Assembly (NCBI GenBank): GCA_023105745.1
Contig: JALGQZ010000018.1
Span: 21,164,132 to 21,228,131, forward strand
Length of the DNA: 64,000 bases
Direction of reading: 5' to 3'
Source of the DNA: Austropuccinia psidii
Taxonomy: Eukaryota > Basidiomycota > Pucciniomycetes > Pucciniales > Sphaerophragmiaceae
The notes beneath the pieces were generated by a model. The model was given only the letters and a program-made list of their open reading frames with translations, did not search any database and was not told the DNA's origin. Shown piece by piece: positions 46,451 to 58,176 of the stretch. A program made the translations under genes and the position numbers. Positions within the stretch are counted from its first letter, which is position 1. Each line of letters starts with the position of its first letter.

Positions 46451-49135
46451 GCTATACACATATTTTCCTAGAGATCTTAAACAATTAATAATATGATGAA
46501 TTTGAATTTGAGATATCAAGCTTGGGTACCAATACCATTGAGTAACTTGAATAATTCTTTGAGAATATTTTTTTTACTTTGGAGAAAAACTATATCATGA
46601 GGTACAGCTTCCATTAAATACTAAAAACACTTGATTATTGAAGAGGTGATGCTTCAATTTTCTGATAGGATCTCTGATTTTTATAATGATAACTTGTTTA
46701 CCATGTAGGCTAGATATTATTAATTATTCTCTTTCTTGGTATGAAAAATATTCTATTAGGGAAGTATAATAAGAGGAGGGGAAAGAAGGTCTGTAAATTC
46801 TCCTTGGGCTACATATTCTTTGCTTATAGAAGACCTTGTGAGTGTCAATTTCTCCCTTAAAATATTTAAATTGAGAATTATTTCAGTAAAGAGAATAATT
46901 TGATCAAGGAGCTCTATTTTATTAGTAAGGCTGAAGGATTCTTATGGATCAATTCCTTTGAGAATTCTTTATTTATTCAAGGTGAACTTTGGTTTTATAC
47001 AGAATATTCTATGTTTCTGTAATTCTCTTATTTTAATAGTGACTGTGTACCTACTCATGGGATCTGTATTTTGTTAATTTTAATAATAAATATTATGAGG
47101 CTATGGAGCTCCCTGATTGAATTTCAGATTTATGTAGGGGCAAGGATGTGCCGACTGAGTGAGTTGCTCATATGAATTTATTTGTTATTTAATTTTTTTC
47201 CATGCAAGGGGCTTGCATTGAATTAAAGAAATATGATTTGATTGTCTATTTTGCTGATGTTGTCCCAGATAAGGTCATTTACCTCCTGCAAGAATTATTT
47301 ACTTATTTGATTTTATGAACTCCATTATTGTCTGTATTTTATTTTTGTAGATTTCTGTGGTTTCTAATGATTATTTAGAAATTCTGAATGAGCATATGGG
47401 AATAACAAGATAGTAAAGGTGTTTTGGGGGGCTAAGGGCTTTTGATGGATTTAAGATAGAAATGAAACTATCAGTAATTATCCATTTGTTTAGGGAAATT
47501 CTATCTAGTAGCTAAAAGATAATAGATAAAATCTAGTACCATGACTTTAAAATGGTAAGAAGTATCATTGAAACTCCCTGATAATGTTAAAAATAATGGT
47601 AAAAGAGCTATTGAAAAACCTTGCTGAAGTTTGTAAGCTTTATATATAGCTCAGTACACCAAAGGAATAACTAATTGTAATTATAGCATTTCTATTCTAA
47701 GCTTACTACTTTATAGACAAAGCTTCACCACCTAAGGATACTGATATGAGACAATCAGGTCTTTTCCCAATGAGAAAAGGTCTTCTTTAATCTCTTTTGG
47801 GAATTGTGAGATATTGTTAAGCTCATAAAAAAATTGAGAGGAAAGCCTCTCAATATGAAGGCTATTTTTTGGTCTATACACTCAGTACTCATATCACAAT
47901 AACCATAATTCTGGTTTGGGGACCACAAATTATCACTGTGGATGAGAGCAGGGTGAAAAGGCTCTTTGAAAGCCACATAAGCACTTTTGTATAATTTTAA
48001 GTGGTATTCAATGACTCATATTGGTCATTATGGGTGGCTTAAAGCTTCTGATTACCAATATTGTACTATAAAACCAATACCAGATGTTACAAGTATGGTA
48101 TGGCTCAGTGTTGAGAGAAAAACTTCCAATCCAGACACATTAAATATTAGAGATAAGAAGAATTCAATTATTCACAATTGGAGGTAATCATTAGCTGTTC
48201 AATTTGGAAATTCTCATGCCTGTCCTTACAATAAATTGCACTAGATATATGGGTTCAAATGTTTTGATGTGTTTGTATACATCAGCATGTGACTTAATAA
48301 ACTTCCAAGGCAGATATATCAATGGGCTTTGATAATATTAAATATCTTATTATGAGAATATTTAGAGCTTTATTAGCTCTAAATATTCTTATTATCTTCA
48401 ATACATACTTACTAAAGTATGAAAAAAATGAGGAGGGTTCCTTGAGCTATTCTCATAAATCATGTATTTTTTCTTTAAATCCTGGAAGCCAAGATACCAC
48501 TTCTGTCTTTGGTGATGAATTAGTTTAAATTATATATTATTAAGTCTATAAATGAACTAAATATTCTGTTTTCATCTCTGTATAGCTTTGTACAAGAACC
48601 CCTTTACTTATTATGGGGTTTCTTTGAAGCAAGGGTAAAAATTTCTTATTTCCTCAGGTAGGGGTACTACCGGAAAGTTTTGTGACACCTTTTCAGAAAA
48701 TATCACTGTGAGCTCCAGAAATAATACCTTTTTCTTGGGGCTTTCATGAATCATGCAGTGGCTAGATCAGACATGAAAATAAGATTTTTCTTATTTTATA
48801 CTTATCAAGACACAAGAGGTGTTATAGGTTGGCCAATTCTTATCCCATTTGTATAAAAATATTATATTCCCAAATTTGGGGTTTCCCTCTAAAACCTATG
48901 GACTTATAAGAGCTATTTTCTCTTTAACTTTATCACCCAGGCCTCAAGGTTAACTCCATTATTTATGGACGTGAATGAGATTCTAGTGATTTCTTAGAGC
49001 CATAGGCTTACATATTCTCCATTCAGCTGTTTCTTCTGTGAATATGAAATTTTCAATTATAGATTTTATTTCTCTAGATTCTCCTGTGTAAAATTGTCCT
49101 GAAATATCATGACCACATTTTTTCTATGAATTATG
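46451..49135. other. AT-rich region with a possible old LTR fragment
   Basis: About 47590-47720 weakly resembles 8285-8410 of the A 3' LTR (around GAAAAACCTTGCTGAAG), which would make it an ancient minus-strand LTR fragment. Short frames at 47755-47976 and 48322-48528 have no domains. Confidence 0.3.
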
Positions 49136-50055
49136 TGTGAGCCTTAGAGGTATTTTCATATACCCAGAAGACCGCAAATGATGAAACTAAGTTAGAATTA
49201 AAAAAGATGAATTTATCCTTAAAATGTAAAAACAAAATTGAATGATAATTATGAAAATTGAACAAAAAAATATGATAATTCTAATTTAACATTAAGATTT
49301 AAAATTGTGAAAATACATTTTTACTTGAAAAAATTAAGCAAAAATAGGTTTTCACCAAGAATATTATAATTCAAATATTTTTGGGAAAAAATTTGATAGA
49401 AATTATTATAAATTTTTTCTAATTAATAAAATTATGAGAATTATTTTGGCATTGTATTCCTCTCAAAAAATCAGGTTGGGTCACCTCTGAGTACAAATTC
49501 TGTAACTGAGCTGTAAATGAGCTTAAATTAATTTTCCAGTATTTTCTGTATGAAAATCTGAAAATCCTCAAAGATTCAATTCAATTCACACCAAATATGG
49601 TGTTAAACATCAATTATTGAGTAAAAATTGAGGTGTGGTGTGTAGCTTAGAAATTATGAGGAACTGAAGTATTTTCAATTGAAATGTCAAAATGTGCACA
49701 TGTATTACATAATTCACCTTGGATTTACATATGTGGAATTAATAATTACAGATGTGTACTGTAAAATTACAATTTAATTACATATGTAAGTCTCTAGTAT
49801 AATATATGATGAGGAATTAAATAAAAAACAAATTGGAGAGATTAATTTTGGGGGAAGGAATATTTCCTCCAAGGGTGCCAGACTTCCCCAAATTCCTTGC
49901 TTACAATCATGTGATGTCAAACTCCTTGCAAAGGTTTATTACTTTGGCATGGAATTGAGTCACAGAGTCTGTGCTCAATTGATGAGGAGGTTTTGATATC
50001 AACCAGGGCAGCTTTAACTGGTTTCAAGAGGGTAAAACTACCACTAAGTTAAATT
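49136..50055 (+). repeat. Repeat R, copy 2, left part (probable 5' LTR of element C)
   Basis: Starts TGTGAGCCTTAGAGG as in copy 1 at 37444 and is cut at 50055 by element B. It continues at 59589. Its position upstream of the element C coding region suggests it is that element's 5' LTR. Confidence 0.58.
50051..50055. repeat. Target site duplication of element B (left), AAATT
   Basis: AAATT directly before element B, repeated at 59584-59588. It fixes the start of the LTR at 50056, where the expected TGTCAG reads TTTCAG. Confidence 0.9.
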
Positions 50056-51493
50056 TTTCAGCCTGTGACTCAAACCCAGAGCACAAGCATGACAGCCAGA
50101 TACCATAAATCAATGGTATAGCCAAGATACCACCAAAACATGGAGCTGAGCCAAATCAGCTCAAACGGTATCAAAACAAAGAGGAAAACTACCCCTTTCC
50201 AAAAATACAAGTCCCATCACCATAGGAAAAATAATAACAAAGTTATTCCTGCTCAAAGTTGTTGCTGAGCATAAACCTTAAATTTCAGCTCTCATCTGAA
50301 ATACAGAGTAAGAGTCCTAAACCCATCAAATAGGTATTCAAAATGAAGCTCTAAGTAAGGGCTATCCAATGGTACCAGCCAAACTGAGCTAGCACTAGTA
50401 TTACTGAAGTTATGGTCAAATTCAGGCCAAATAAGGTTGAATAAAATATTCACCTCTCATCTAACTTCTACAGCTTTAGTGTGAGATACCTGAAGTGGGG
50501 TCTTTTTGTAAAGAGCACAATCAGGGCTATCTGATGGTTCCATTCATTTCCCATATCTCAGCTATAACAACAGTTTTAAGGAAAACAAGCCCAATACAGC
50601 TTTTGCCTAAAACCACGCATATGTACAAAATTCTTGTACATGGGATACCTTTGCAATATTGAATGATAGAGACATCAAATGAGGTACCATTTCTTAGAAC
50701 ACATACAGGGCTACACACTGAACTAATTTTGAGGTTGATATCTCAAGAACTGACAAAGTTATGGCTGTTTTAAGGTCAAAATCCCACAGTTTGGCAAATC
50801 TAGCCTTACCATGGGATAATGTCCCATAACCATGATTATGAGGTGTCAAACTGACAAAGAAGCTTGTTTTTTACTTCAATCCCTCATATTTCATTCAATA
50901 CTGGGGTCCCATATAGGTTCTGTACAGCATTCTACACGTCATACATGTCAGAATCAGGCTGTGTGGTCCCCAGATGAAAATCTTCACCCTGTATTGGTGG
51001 AAACTGCCCAGATGTGGTTTCAAAACCACATCTGAGCCCAATACAGGCTATACAGGCCTTTTGAAAACCACAAGCCTATCCTGAAGAGTGAAAAATCTTC
51101 ACTTCCTCTATGTGAAAAGGTCTAGCTACCTTTTCACCCCATTTCAGGATAAAAAGGGGCCTTTTTACAGACAGAAAAGGTTTCCTCATAATGCTCTTAA
51201 ATTCCTAAATAGTACAAATGTCAAAAACAGCTATACTCTTGGAAAATAATCAGGTTTTACTATAAGCTTTAGTATTGTAAAATTTATTATTGTAATCCAA
51301 CAGGTAAAGCTGCACCCAGGCCTTTCAACAGCACCACCACCACTATTTCATAATAGTAAAGCCTTTAATATTCAAATATTAAACCCTTATTACTTATTAC
51401 AAAACTCTTTTTTCATTAAATTTTACCATGTCACAGTCATAGTTAAAAGCTGTGAATAGCCTTATTACACTTTTATCATAGACTCAGCCTGCA
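50056..51493 (+). repeat. 5' LTR of element B
   Basis: 1438 bp. The second base is T instead of G, and the end reads CTGCA where the partner has CTGACA. The hairpin is at 51009-51034. The opposite-strand frame seen in the other three LTRs is cut by a TAG here. Confidence 0.92.
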
Positions 51494-51496
51494 TTT

Positions 51497-51509
51497 TGGG
51501 GGCCTGGCC
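51497..51509 (+). promoter_or_regulatory. Candidate primer-binding site of element B
   Basis: TGGGGGCCTGGCC three bases after the LTR, equivalent to TGGGGTCCTGGCC in A. The tRNA was not identified. Confidence 0.4.
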
Positions 51510-51546
51510 GTGCTTTTTTGATTTTCTGATCTTTTGAACCTTAAAA

Positions 51547-51600
51547 GTGAGTATTTTTACATATTTTCTTTCTTTCTGAAATTTTGTTTTTTCTTTTTAG
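51547..51600 (+). other. Predicted 54-nt leader intron of element B
   Basis: GTGAGT donor after ...TTAAAA, pyrimidine-rich tract and CTTTTTAG acceptor. Same length and position as 16316-16263 in copy A. Confidence 0.5.
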
Positions 51601-52020
51601 ACATAAAAAATCATTAAAAATATATATAATACATATCTTATAATATATTTATTTTTTGGTATATGTCTTATACCAAATTATTATTAATAATAAGTGGTTA
51701 ATAACCATCAGAAGTTTGTTTTTGGCGTGTTTTACATATACAAACACATTACAGCCATTAATACAGTCCAAGTTTTTAATTGAACAAGGACACCTCTTAC
51801 TGTAAAACCAACAGTTGAGGCATGGTGAGGGGTATTGTTAATTCAATTACCCTCTTATAAAGCCACTTTTTTACAGAATATAATTGCTAACTACAAGTGA
51901 ATCTGTGGGATATTGGTATACAAACAGTATACCAGGAATCTGTAAGCTGTAACTTTGACATGAAATTGTTAATTCAATTACACTGTCATTATACAGGGCA
52001 TATTGTAGTGACATACAAGC

Positions 52021-52255
52021 CCAGAGGGCGGCAAGGGCAAAGGAAAGAGGGACAGTGAAGGCCTGACCTCAGCAAAGAAGTGGACACCAATAACCACCTA
52101 GAGGAGTAGAAAACCACGAAACTCTGCTTCAATACAAGGTAAACCAGCCTTAACAACTTGTACAGGGAAGATTACCATAATTAACCCAGTTGTAACCTCT
52201 AAAGGTAAATTTCCCAAATCAGCAGAAAACAAATTTTTACAAGGCACAGTCAAAG
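52021..52255 (+). pseudogene. Element B leader exon, 5'-truncated
   Basis: Open coding stretch (PEGGKGKGKRDSEGL, KKWTP, GKPALTTCTGKITIINPVV) homologous to the leader exon of A. A deletion of about 190 nt at about 52029 removed its start, and one stop lies near 52098. It ends GTC AAA G in phase 1 at the donor GTAAATACC (52256). Confidence 0.55.
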
Positions 52256-52322
52256 GTAAATACCCTAAGAAAAAAAGTTTTTGACTGCTTGCAAACACTG
52301 ATATGTCACCTGCATACCTCAG
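52256..52322 (+). other. Predicted 67-nt intron of element B containing the Gag AUG
   Basis: Donor AAAG|GTAAATACC, branch-like CACTGAT at 52295-52301, acceptor CCTCAG ending at 52322, followed at once by a second AG (52323-52324). Gag ATG is at 52303-52305 inside it. The first AG gives GAG ACC TTG in the overlapping frame; the second gives GAC CTT GGA in the gag frame. Confidence 0.65.
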
Positions 52323-54129
52323 AGACCTTGGATTCCAGAGGAACCAACCAGAGGACAGAGAAAGCTTGTCCAGAACCAGAAGACCTGGAAGAGGACACCT
52401 TGTACACAGTGGTGGATGGCAAGACAATGAGGGAGATAATATCAACCCTGCCATTCACACTTCAATTCAACAGAAAACTCAAACCAGAGGACTGGAAAGA
52501 CATGGATCACGTTCTACAGCTCCACCAACTCCTCAAAGATTTATTTCAATGGAGCATGAACAACAAGAGGTTCAACCTGGAATCTCACTGGGCAGAACTT
52601 GGAGCAAGTTTCCAGAAGATCTATCTCAAAGAGATAGACTTCAAAGAACTTATCATAATCAGAAAAGCTTGGAATCCCACCAGGAAGTTCAGACTCCTGG
52701 AGGTTAGGGAAAACAGGATAAGGGAAAATCATGCCACTATCCAAGCTATAGAAGAAGAACTGACACAGACAGGGCCAACTCAGATTCCTTCAGGTTCACA
52801 AGGAGCAGGCAAAATCAGCTCTCCAGTGGCTTCACATCATTCAGAAACCAACAGATCAGTGGCCAAGAGTCACCGTTCTTCACAATTCCAGGAAGTCTCC
52901 AGGAGAAGACAAGGATACAAGGGCAAAAACAAGACCCCTTTCAGCCAGAGAAAGAGAGAGTCAGACCCAATGATCTAGAAGCTGTTGGATTTGGTGAAGG
53001 AAGTACACAAGAGCCAGAAGTAGTTGTAAATAACTCTAGAATCAGTAGTCCCCTTAATAGAAATATTACCCCCACTCAGATTGAACATAATGATGTCTCA
53101 CCTGAGAGTAACTTAAACAGTGATGCACTGTGGTTACAAATGTCCCAATATGCTGATCAAACTCAAAAGCAGTTTGCAGAACTTGAAGAAAGCCATGAGA
53201 GGATGAAGAAGTTAACAGCCTCCATGGATAAAATTGTTAAAACTCTTCAAGAAGGACATGCTCAATTGAGCAAAGCCTCTGAAGAAACCAACAAAAGACT
53301 GAACATAGTCTTTGAAGAACAACACCACAGAAGAAGAGACAGGGATTGTCTGGACCAAGACATAAACACATTGTTTAAAGTCTACCATAATATGAATCCC
53401 CAACCAGAAGGCCATGTCATGGATAATCCATATTACCAAGATGACATCAAACCAGATGCCATGTTGGTTAATAAGGCAAATTCTCCATCAAAATACCAGG
53501 ATGGAGATAATATGTCTTACTCTGAAAAGGAAGCCTTGAAACAGCTTCCTGATGCTTCAAGCTGGCCCAAAGTCTCTGGAACTGGAGAATATGATCATAT
53601 GGAACTCATAGATTATATTGATGTACTCTTCATTGATGTAACAAGCATACCAGACTACTGGATTACTGCTAGACTTAATACAGAATTTAAAGGTCATGCT
53701 AGTATATGGTACACAGAAATGAAAGAAATCCATTGTGGGAGAAACTGGCTGTGGTGGAGAAATCAAATTATCCAAAATTACAGCAATGGTACTTGGATAT
53801 GGCAAAGGACCATGTCATTTGAAAATGACAAGTACTCAGTGGACAAAGATCCATATGAGTGGTGTCTTAGGCAGTCTAAAAGACTCAAAGCCAATGATCC
53901 TCAAATAAACACTCAAATTAGGAATCACAAACTTCTGACACAAATGCCAGGAGAACTGGAGCATGCAGTAAATGGCAGATGCAACCAAAATTGCACTCTA
54001 GATTATATTGAAAATACTTTTCAAGATGGAAGGAAGAGAACCAATATAGGGAAATTCACCCCATATAAAAGCAGTAATTTCAAAGAGAAACAGCCTTACA
54101 GGGTAGAATTTAAAGACAAACCCAAGTAA
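52303..54129 (+). pseudogene. Element B gag
   Basis: Starts MSPAYLRDLGFQRNQ as in A. The only stop before the end of the gag domain is TAG at 52705-52707 (Glu in A); the frame is then open to TAA at 54127-54129. The N-terminal 240 codons are Gln/Arg/Ser-rich. A coiled-coil-like segment is at 53150-53350 (QFAELEESHERMKKLTASM). The retrotransposon gag domain is at about 53570-54050 (GEYDHMELIDYIDVL, YWITARLNTEFKG, KDPYEWCLRQSKR). Nearly intact. Confidence 0.88.
52323..53023 (+). pseudogene. Overlapping reading frame in element B (out of frame with gag)
   Basis: A 701-nt frame, exactly the length of its counterpart in A. It is open from 52323 to TAG at 52976-52978, then open again to TAG at 53021-53023 (KLLDLVKEVHKSQK), where the A copy also ends. 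The protein has the look of a folded domain: LPFTLQFNRKLKPEDWKDM, QLHQLLKDLFQWSM, LKEIDFKELIIIRKAWNP, RENHATIQAIEEELTQT, then a basic Ser-rich tail. No similarity recognised. It would be expressed by splicing from the leader exon. Confidence 0.68.
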
Positions 54130-54750
54130 AGAGTGCCAGAAGTGGCTAAGAAGAAAAATTCTTGCCATAATTGTGGTTTAACAGACCACTATGCCAACAA
54201 CTGCCCAAAGGCAAAGAAAAAAGTGTATGCCATTGAGAAAGTCCCAGAGGAGGAACCCCCAACAGAGGATCCTGAATCAGACTCTATGGGCAATGCCATC
54301 AGAGAAGAATCTGATGATGAGCAAAACCCAAAAGGAGAACTCCTAGTAGAATACCAAGAGGAAACCCCACTAGAAATCCAGGACATAAAGTTGGAAGCAG
54401 GTGTGCCACAGGACACTGCTAATAAAAACCTGTGAAAACATACACAGGATGCACAAACATTCCTGGTCACACCAACCAAAGGAATGGCATATATACATGG
54501 AACAGCAACAAATATGACTGTCTGTATTGACAATGCTCAACACCCATTGATCATTGATAGTGGAGAACACTGCTCCATAGTTGCCAGAAAATATTTGGGT
54601 AAATTTCCCAAATTGGGAAAAGCAACTCTTGCCAACCAAGGCAAAAAACTTTAAACGTGCATCAGGGAAGATGCCTTCCATTGGTACAATTGTTAAAGAA
54701 ATAATTATACCCATAGGAAAGGTAATATAAGACTCAACCCAGAGTTTGTA
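54130..54750 (+). pseudogene. Element B zinc knuckle and protease region
   Basis: CHNCGLTDHYANNC (54163-54204) binds element RNA. An acidic linker follows. A TGA at 54433-54435 replaces a Cys codon. The protease keeps LIIDSGEHCSIVA with an intact Asp-Ser-Gly (near 54550). Two compensating frameshifts between about 54595 and 54720 scramble the middle of the protease before the frame resumes. Confidence 0.8.
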
Positions 54751-56826
54751 GTGCTTGATGATGCTCACATCCAAGGCTTCCTACTGGGAACAGATTACCA
54801 GAGGATGTATGGCATTGATATCTACAACAGTAAAAACAGGCATATTACCATTGGTACCAACAAGGAAAAGAAATTTTCACTTGATATATACCAAGTTTAT
54901 ACCCATGACCCACTGGAAGAGCTACTGAATGAATTCAGAGAGGGCCAGTTTAGCACTACCCTCACCAGTAAACAAAAACTAAGTTTACTGAAGATGCTGA
55001 GAAAAAATAGACCAGAATGTGCCATTGGTGAAGAACCATTAGGCAAGATTAAAGGCCATGATATAGAACTATTTCTGGATGTGGAAAGACCATATCCACC
55101 TATGCTCAGGAGACCTCCATACCCAGAAAGTCTGGAAACCAGGAAGGAAATTGAGCAACACATCAATGAATTCCAGGACATGGATGTCATCAGAAAGATT
55201 AGACATAATGAAATAGTGGAAATCACCACTCCTGTCCTAATCACCTGGAATTATGGAAAGTCTAGGTTGTGTGGAGACTTCAGAGCCCTGAACAACTACA
55301 CAAAAGCAGACAGGTACCCTATACCCAGGATACCCCATGCCCTGGACAAACTCGCTAAAGGCAAATACATAACCAAAATGGATTGCATGAAAGGCTTTCA
55401 CCAGAATGGAGTCAAACCAAACTCCATGAAGTTTCTCAGAATCATATGGCATATGGGTATATATGAGTACACCAGGATGCCATTTGGCATCAAGAGTGCA
55501 CCAGCCCACTCCCAAAGGATGATGGACACAATATTTCAAGAAGAAATATTGGAAGGCTGGATGGTAGTATATATTGATGATATCATTATATACTCAGAGA
55601 CATGGGAAGACCATGTACAATACATAGACAGAGTGCTAAATGAATGTACACCCATCAATCTGAAAATTTCAGTAAAAAAGTGTAATTTTGGCCAACAAGA
55701 GCTACTAGCTCTAGGACATAAATTCTCAGGTCTTAGCCTGGCAATTGACCAGAACAAAGTAGCAGCAGTAATGCAAAAGCTAGTACCAAGAAACATCAAA
55801 GAGATGAAATATTCCCTTGGGTTTACTAGCTACTATAGGAACCACATCAGAGATTTTTCCCACATGACTAGTAGTTTATATAAGTTATGTTCAAAAGATG
55901 TAGGTTTTGAAATTACCAAGGAAAGAAGGGATGAATATGAGAGGATCAAACATGAACTCACAAATCCACCTGTGCTCATGTTACCTGACTTTGAACTACC
56001 ATTCAAGTTATATATAGATGCAGCATGTAGCCAAGGCTTAGGAGCAGCCCTTCACCAGAGACAAATTGTAGATGGTGAACCAAGAGAGGGAGTAATATGT
56101 TACATCTCCAGGAAACTGAAAGATTCAGAAGCCAGGTATGAGGCCATCCAGACTGAATGTCCATGCTTAGTCTGGGCTCTGGAGAAACTCCATTATTATT
56201 TGGAGGGTGCAGTCTTTGAAGTCTACACAGACTGCACAGCCTTGAAATCTTTACTAAACATGAAGACTACAAATAGACACATGCTGAGATGGCAAATAGC
56301 CATCCAGGAGTATAGAGGGAATATGACCATCATATACAAAGAAGGTAAAAGTAATACCAATGCAGATGGCCTTAGCAAATGCCCACTGGATAATGTCAAA
56401 AGCAATCCAGCTTATTACCCTGAAGTTGCAGCTAAGATCCCTATCAATTTCATGGAAATAGATAGAAAGAAGACCTTCAGATTTTCTGAATGGGCACCAG
56501 AAAGTGTTACCCTTGACAGTGGAAGCACTGATTCAGAAGGAACAGAAACCCCCATACTGGGAATCAGTTCCACAGAACTGCACAATGAATTTTTTAGTGC
56601 AGTACTAAAGTCTTATGCCAAACACAAACAGTGTGGCATATTAATGCAAATCTTTCAACAAAAATACAGGAGTCCAGAACTGGAATACCAACTGGAAGAA
56701 CCCTGGTTGAGGTCCTATAAGGATAACAAGTTCTTCCTTATAGATGGCATGCTCTGTCATAGAGAAAAGCACACAAGTGCACTCACAGTGGTAGACAGAG
56801 ACCACATCTCACTGATCATGCAGTAA
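54751..56826 (+). pseudogene. Element B pol: reverse transcriptase and RNase H
   Basis: A continuous 691-codon frame. Reverse transcriptase motifs are in order: SRLCGDFRALN, YITKMDCMKGFHQ (catalytic Asp), YEYTRMPFGIKSAPAH, VVYIDDIIIYS (YxDD intact) and LGHKFSGLSL. RNase H has LYIDAACSQGLGAAL, TECPCLVWALEKL, VYTDCTALKSLL and TNADGLSK with acidic residues in place. This is the best preserved enzyme module in the window. It ends at TAA 56824-56826, a stop shared with copy A just before integrase. Confidence 0.9.
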
Positions 56827-58153
56827 TGCCATGACTGCACCTATATGGGAAACATGAGTGAAGACAGGACCAAAGAAAGGGTAGCAAGCACAGCTTGGTG
56901 GCCCAAGTGGGAACAAGAGTTGAGTGAATACATCAACACTTGTCAAAGATGCCAGAAGGCAAATAGGGAACATGGGAAGAAATATGGATTACTTCAACAT
57001 ATAGAAGAACCCAAAAATTCATGGGAAACCATCAATTTGGACTGGGTTACAGGACTTGTCCCAGGAGGGAAAGAGAACTACAATGCCTGTTTGATCATAA
57101 TTGATAGGTTCAGCAAGAGTATGAGGTGTCTACCATGTCATAAAGAGGACACAGCCATGGATACTGCTCTGTTATTCTGAAATAAAATCATATCTACCTG
57201 TGGAGTCCCTAAGATCATCATTAGTGATAGGGACCCAAAATTCACAATCCAACTTTGGACCAACTTGTATGACATGCTTGGAACCAAACTTGCATTTTCC
57301 ACAGCTTACCATCCCCAAACCAATGGACTAGCTGGAAGGATGATCCAGACAATGGAGGAAATCCTTATAAGATTCTGTGCCTATGGCATGGAATATAAGG
57401 ACCATGAAGGATGCACCCATGACTGGGTTACCCTTCTACCAAAAGTTCAACATGCTTATAGCACAAGTCAGCACTCTACCACAGGAAAAACACTTGCACT
57501 GGTAAAGAAAGGGTGGAATCCCTTACTTCCTGTGGATCACCTGAAGAAGAATCCTCTAACCATCCACCCCACAGCCAAAGATTTCCATGAAATGTGGAAG
57601 AGAGCTTGTGAAACAGCTGCCAAATTCATAGCTGAGGCAAAAGAGTATAACAAGCACAGGTGGGACAAATCACACAGGGAACCTGACCTTAAAGAAGGGG
57701 ACCAAGTGTTAGTGTCTACACTTAACTTGAATAATCTCAAAGGACCCAAGAAGATGAGAGACTCATTTTTAGGGCCCTTTACTATCTTTAAATTGGTAGG
57801 GAAAATGCAGTGGAAGTCAAACTCACAGAGGAATCTTCCAGGAAGCACCCAGTCTTTCCAGTGAGTTTAGTCAAGACATACTTCCAGACAGAGGAGGATA
57901 AATTCCCCTCCAGGAAGAAGAACCCCACACCACCAGAAATTGTGGAGGTGGAGGATTCCCCTGGACCAGTGAAGAAAATCATCAGGGAAAGGAAGATCAG
58001 ACTTGATAGTGGATCAGAGACAATACTTAGTCAGATTGAAAAACCAAACAGCTGATAAAGACAAATGGTTGGCAGAAGATGCCATACCATATGGGAACCT
58101 TCATCTAAAGAGATTCAGAGCCTCTAGGAGGACTAAAAAGTCTCATCAATGAT
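56827..58153 (+). pseudogene. Element B pol: integrase and chromodomain-like C-terminus
   Basis: Zinc-binding region CHDCTYMGN...CQRC has its second His replaced by Asn. The core has INLDWVTGL and ISDRDPKFT (both Asp present), but the catalytic Glu is Gly (QTNGLAGRM, 57334-57336). A TGA at 57178-57180 replaces Trp. A 1-nt deletion near 57800 and a 2-nt deletion near 58010 shift the tail. The chromodomain-like segment TADKDKWLAEDAIP is still readable up to TGA at about 58151-58153. Confidence 0.86.
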
Positions 58154-58164
58154 GAGCTTTTTAT

Positions 58165-58176
58165 ACAGGGAGGGTA
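58165..58176 (+). promoter_or_regulatory. Polypurine tract of element B
   Basis: ACAGGGAGGGTA immediately before the 3' LTR; same core as in A. Confidence 0.75.

Noticed and set aside
47480..48960. A complete additional A-family LTR on the minus strand
   Set aside because: Only a weak resemblance around 47590-47720 can be followed; the rest does not align convincingly by eye.
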